In this document: positions 19,867 through 22,142 of the stretch, piece after piece
Numbering within the stretch: position 1 is the first letter of the stretch
How the letters are laid out: every line of letters begins with the position of its first letter
Assembly: GCF_001652265.1 (NCBI RefSeq)
Contig: NZ_LWBS01000449.1
Span: 1 to 22,142, forward strand
Length of the DNA stretch: 22,142 nucleotides
From: Rhizobium leguminosarum
Lineage (GTDB): Bacteria > Pseudomonadota > Alphaproteobacteria > Rhizobiales > Rhizobiaceae
Reading direction: 5' to 3'
The notes under the pieces: model-generated
The model's input: the letters and a program-made list of their open reading frames with translations, nothing else
The model's database searches: none
What the model was told of the DNA's origin: nothing
Position numbers and translations under genes: made by a program

Positions 19867-21861
19867 ATGCTGAAACATCTGAAAATCCGCACAAAAATCA
19901 TCTCGGTCGTGGCGCTCATGGGGCTGATCACGATGGCCGGGCTGGTCTATGTCATTTCCGAGTTCCGCCGTGCGGACGCGGCATATAGCGCCTTCATCGA
20001 TCATGAAGCGCAGGCATCGATGCTGAGCGCGCGCGCCAGCGCATCGGCGGTGGCCTCGGTGCTGCAGGTAACCCTGCTTGCCGACATGAAGCCCGATACG
20101 CCCGAATTCCAGGCGGCGCTCGCCACACCGAGCAAGTTGCCGCAGGCGCGCGACCGCATGAAGCAGGCGCTGGCGCTGGTGCCCAGCCGCAAGCCGGCGA
20201 TCGATGAAATCCAGGCCGGCATCGATGAGATCGAAACCCTGGCGAACAAGATCATCGAACAGAGCAAAGCCAAGGACAGCGCCGGCGCCCAGGCGAATGT
20301 TGCCCTGATCAATGCCAAGCTCAATGCGCTGACACCGAAGATGATCGCCAACAATGATGCGATGATGACGCTGCTCAACGACGGCGGCGACGCGCTCTCG
20401 GCTTCCGTCAACGAACGGATCGTCTTCTGTTTCGTGCTGATCGGCATCGCGGTTCTCGCCGCTGTCGGTTTCAGCGTGGTCGTCGCCCAGAAGGGCATCG
20501 CCGGCCCGATGACGCAGCTGCGTCAGCGCATGACCCGGCTTGCCGAGGGCGATACGACGAGCGATGTCAGCGGCCTCGACCGCGGCGATGAAGTCGGCCA
20601 GATGGCGAAGGCCGTTTCGGTCTTCCGCGACAATGCGATCGAGCGTGGCCGGATCGAGGCACGCGCCGAAGCCGACCGCAATGTCAGCGACAGCGAGCGC
20701 CGCGAACGCGAGGCGCAGAAGATCCGCGAAGCATCCGAACTCGACCGCGCCGTCACCGCACTCGGCGACGGCCTGCGCAGGCTTGCAGCCGGCGATCTCG
20801 CCTCGCATATCGCCGAACCGTTCGTCGCGCATCTCGATGCGCTGCGTGAGGATTTCAACAACTCGGTCGAGAGGCTCAACGAAACCTTGCATACGGTCGG
20901 CGCCAATGCCCGGGCGATCGGCGCCGGCGCCAATGAAATCCGCTCTTCCGCAGACCAGCTTTCCCAGCGGACGGAACAGCAATCGGCCTCGGTCGAAGAG
21001 ACGGCAGCGGCGCTGGAGGAGATCACCACGACCGTACGCGACGCCGCCAAGCGGGCCGAGGAGGCGAGCCAGCTCGTCGCCCGTACCCGCCTCGGCGCCG
21101 AAAAGTCAGGCGAAGTCGTCCGCAAGGCGGTTTCCGCCATGCAGCAGATCGAGAAGTCCTCGGGCGAAATCTCCAACATCATCGGCGTCATCGACGACAT
21201 CGCCTTCCAGACCAACCTTTTGGCCCTGAATGCAGGTGTCGAAGCCGCCCGCGCCGGCGACGCCGGCAAGGGCTTTGCCGTCGTCGCCCAGGAAGTGCGC
21301 GAGCTCGCCCAGCGCTCGGCCAAGGCCGCCAAGGAAATCAAGGCGCTGATCAGCACCTCCGGCACGCATGTGCAGACCGGCGTCTCGCTGGTCGGTGAGA
21401 CCGGCAAGGCGCTCGACGCGATCGTCCAAGAAGTGCAGGAGATCAACCAGCACGTCCACGCGATCGCCGAGGCCTCCCGCGAACAATCGATCGGGCTGCA
21501 GGAGATCAACACGGCCGTTAACACCATGGACCAGGGCACGCAGCAGAATGCGGCGATGGTCGAGGAATCCACCGCCGCCAGCCACAACCTGGCCACGGAA
21601 GCGGCAGCGCTCAACAACCTGCTCGGCCAATTCAGGCTGACCGGCACCGGCGGCTTCGCCGCCAGCGCGCCTATCGCCACAGCAGCGCCACGCGCTGCCG
21701 CCCGCCCGGCAGCCAGGGCAGCCCCGATCCGCGTCGCCCGCGAAGGCACCGCCCGCCCGGCCGCCTCGCCGGCCCGCGCGCTCGGCCAGAAAATCGCCAA
21801 CGCCTTCGGCGCCGGCAGCAGCACGTCGCCGAGCCACGATCCCGACTGGACGGAATTCTGA
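19867..21861 (+). CDS. methyl-accepting chemotaxis protein
   Basis: 664-residue chemoreceptor. TM1 is at about 10-31, a helical periplasmic sensing domain of roughly 155 residues (about 35-184) follows, then TM2 (about 185-207), HAMP (about 208-262) and a second HAMP-like segment ([17 protein letters not shown]). The signalling domain (about 355-590) contains the hairpin-tip signature [20 protein letters not shown] and [19 protein letters not shown]. After an Ala/Pro/Arg-rich linker it ends in DWTEF, an xWxxF tether for CheR/CheB. The ligand cannot be told. I prefer ATG 19867 ([10 protein letters not shown]) over an in-frame GTG at 19834, as TM1 then follows the usual short cytoplasmic tail. 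No che gene is adjacent. Confidence 0.95.
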   Translation: MLKHLKIRTKIISVVALMGLITMAGLVYVISEFRRADAAYSAFIDHEAQASMLSARASASAVASVLQVTLLADMKPDTPEFQAALATPSKLPQARDRMKQALALVPSRKPAIDEIQAGIDEIETLANKIIEQSKAKDSAGAQANVALINAKLNALTPKMIANNDAMMTLLNDGGDALSASVNERIVFCFVLIGIAVLAAVGFSVVVAQKGIAGPMTQLRQRMTRLAEGDTTSDVSGLDRGDEVGQMAKAVSVFRDNAIERGRIEARAEADRNVSDSERREREAQKIREASELDRAVTALGDGLRRLAAGDLASHIAEPFVAHLDALREDFNNSVERLNETLHTVGANARAIGAGANEIRSSADQLSQRTEQQSASVEETAAALEEITTTVRDAAKRAEEASQLVARTRLGAEKSGEVVRKAVSAMQQIEKSSGEISNIIGVIDDIAFQTNLLALNAGVEAARAGDAGKGFAVVAQEVRELAQRSAKAAKEIKALISTSGTHVQTGVSLVGETGKALDAIVQEVQEINQHVHAIAEASREQSIGLQEINTAVNTMDQGTQQNAAMVEESTAASHNLATEAAALNNLLGQFRLTGTGGFAASAPIATAAPRAAARPAARAAPIRVAREGTARPAASPARALGQKIANAFGAGSSTSPSHDPDWTEF

Positions 21862-21907
21862 GTCGCAGATCCTGAACACGAGGCACGGCTGTCCGGTTCG
21901 CGCCGAC

Positions 21908-21949
21908 GGCAGCCCCTCACCCTAACCCTCATATGCGCTAGGTTTAGCG
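21908..21949 (-). repeat. 42-bp dispersed repeat, right copy
   Basis: The reverse complement matches 107-148 with two mismatches. It lies 37 bases before the transposase start codon, so it could be the flank into which the IS inserted, part of the IS end, or an unrelated intergenic repeat. Confidence 0.85.
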
Positions 21950-21986
21950 CTGGACATAAGGAATCTGGTTGTGATTCAAGCTTTGG

Positions 21987-22142
21987 ATGAAGATTCGTCC
22001 TGAGATTTTGGATCGTTGGCCGGAAGTGCGCGCGCGGCTTCCGGCGGGTTTTGACTTGGAAGCAACGGCGCGGTTGCGCGGTGCTTTCACGCGGGTGCGG
22101 GAAATCAAGAACGCTGAGACGCTGTTGCGGCTGGCACTTGCC
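21987..22142 (+). CDS. IS4-type transposase, N-terminal fragment (window edge)
   Basis: The frame begins MKIRPEILDRWPEVRARLPA and is open for 52 codons to the window end. The opening resembles the N-terminus of alphaproteobacterial transposases usually annotated IS4 family, with the later EIKNAETLLRLALA block. The catalytic DDE residues would lie beyond the window. The true length and whether it is intact cannot be seen. No GGAG-type ribosome binding site is obvious before ATG 21987. It marks an insertion element beginning somewhere between the chemoreceptor stop and this start. Confidence 0.7.
   Translation, partial: MKIRPEILDRWPEVRARLPAGFDLEATARLRGAFTRVREIKNAETLLRLALA

Noticed and set aside
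19756..20982. Minus-strand frame of 408 codons
   Set aside because: It is antisense to the chemoreceptor gene and has no family resemblance.

Overview
The window looks like a piece of chromosome from a fast-growing rhizobium, most likely Rhizobium of the leguminosarum/etli group. I infer this from the GC-rich coding sequence, the protein families present and several extragenic palindromes that I recognise from rhizobial genomes. No database was searched. Most genes are housekeeping or conserved-hypothetical, and I see no prophage, CRISPR array, rRNA or tRNA. Mobile DNA appears only at the right edge, where an IS4-type transposase begins and runs out of the window.

Layout. 1-481: gene-free, carrying one copy of a 42-bp repeat whose inverted partner lies at 21908-21949. 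482-2205: a two-gene operon for a TauE/SafE (TSUP) permease and its TIGR02186 partner. 2432-2989: a DHFR/RibD-like reductase. 3152-3733: a small lytic-transglycosylase-like lipoprotein with a hairpin over its ribosome binding site. 3766-7027 (minus): the ligase-associated DNA-repair pair, an Lhr-type DEXH helicase and the PdeM phosphoesterase. 7180-10130: two paralogous YitT-type membrane proteins (minus) on either side of a plus-strand Rrf2 regulator/AhpD-like pair, plus a 55-codon minus-strand gene not previously listed among the long frames. 10340-11272 (minus): a TPR-methyltransferase. 11466-13663: DUF6460 protein, Tat/lipoprotein CAP protein and MATE exporter. 13639-15077 (minus): pyrD with an upstream DUF952 gene. 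15253-18411 (plus): a periplasmic hypothetical, an orphan NarL/FixJ response regulator, an S24/LexA-like repressor, a degenerate-looking thermonuclease-fold protein and a TerB-like protein. 18436-19311 (minus): a periplasmic amino-acid-type binding protein. 19867-21861: a chemoreceptor with a C-terminal xWxxF tether. 21987-end: transposase fragment.

How the genes fit together. The clearest functional units are TSUP plus TIGR02186, Lhr helicase plus PdeM, DUF952 plus pyrD (ATGA overlap), DUF6460 plus CAP (1-nt gap) and S24 repressor plus nuclease-like protein (11-nt gap). The most unusual segment is 7073-10316. There an Rrf2 regulator with its own dyad-covered promoter drives an AhpD-like CxxC protein, is divergent from one YitT paralog, and sits next to a second YitT paralog that has a near-perfect 25-bp palindrome upstream. 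Both yitT genes end in the same 45-bp repeat. This could be a redox-regulated module, but that is a hypothesis. Other notable non-coding structure is three 25-bp tandem repeats (11339-11413), several long hairpins, and a 25-bp antisense overlap between the MATE and pyrD genes.
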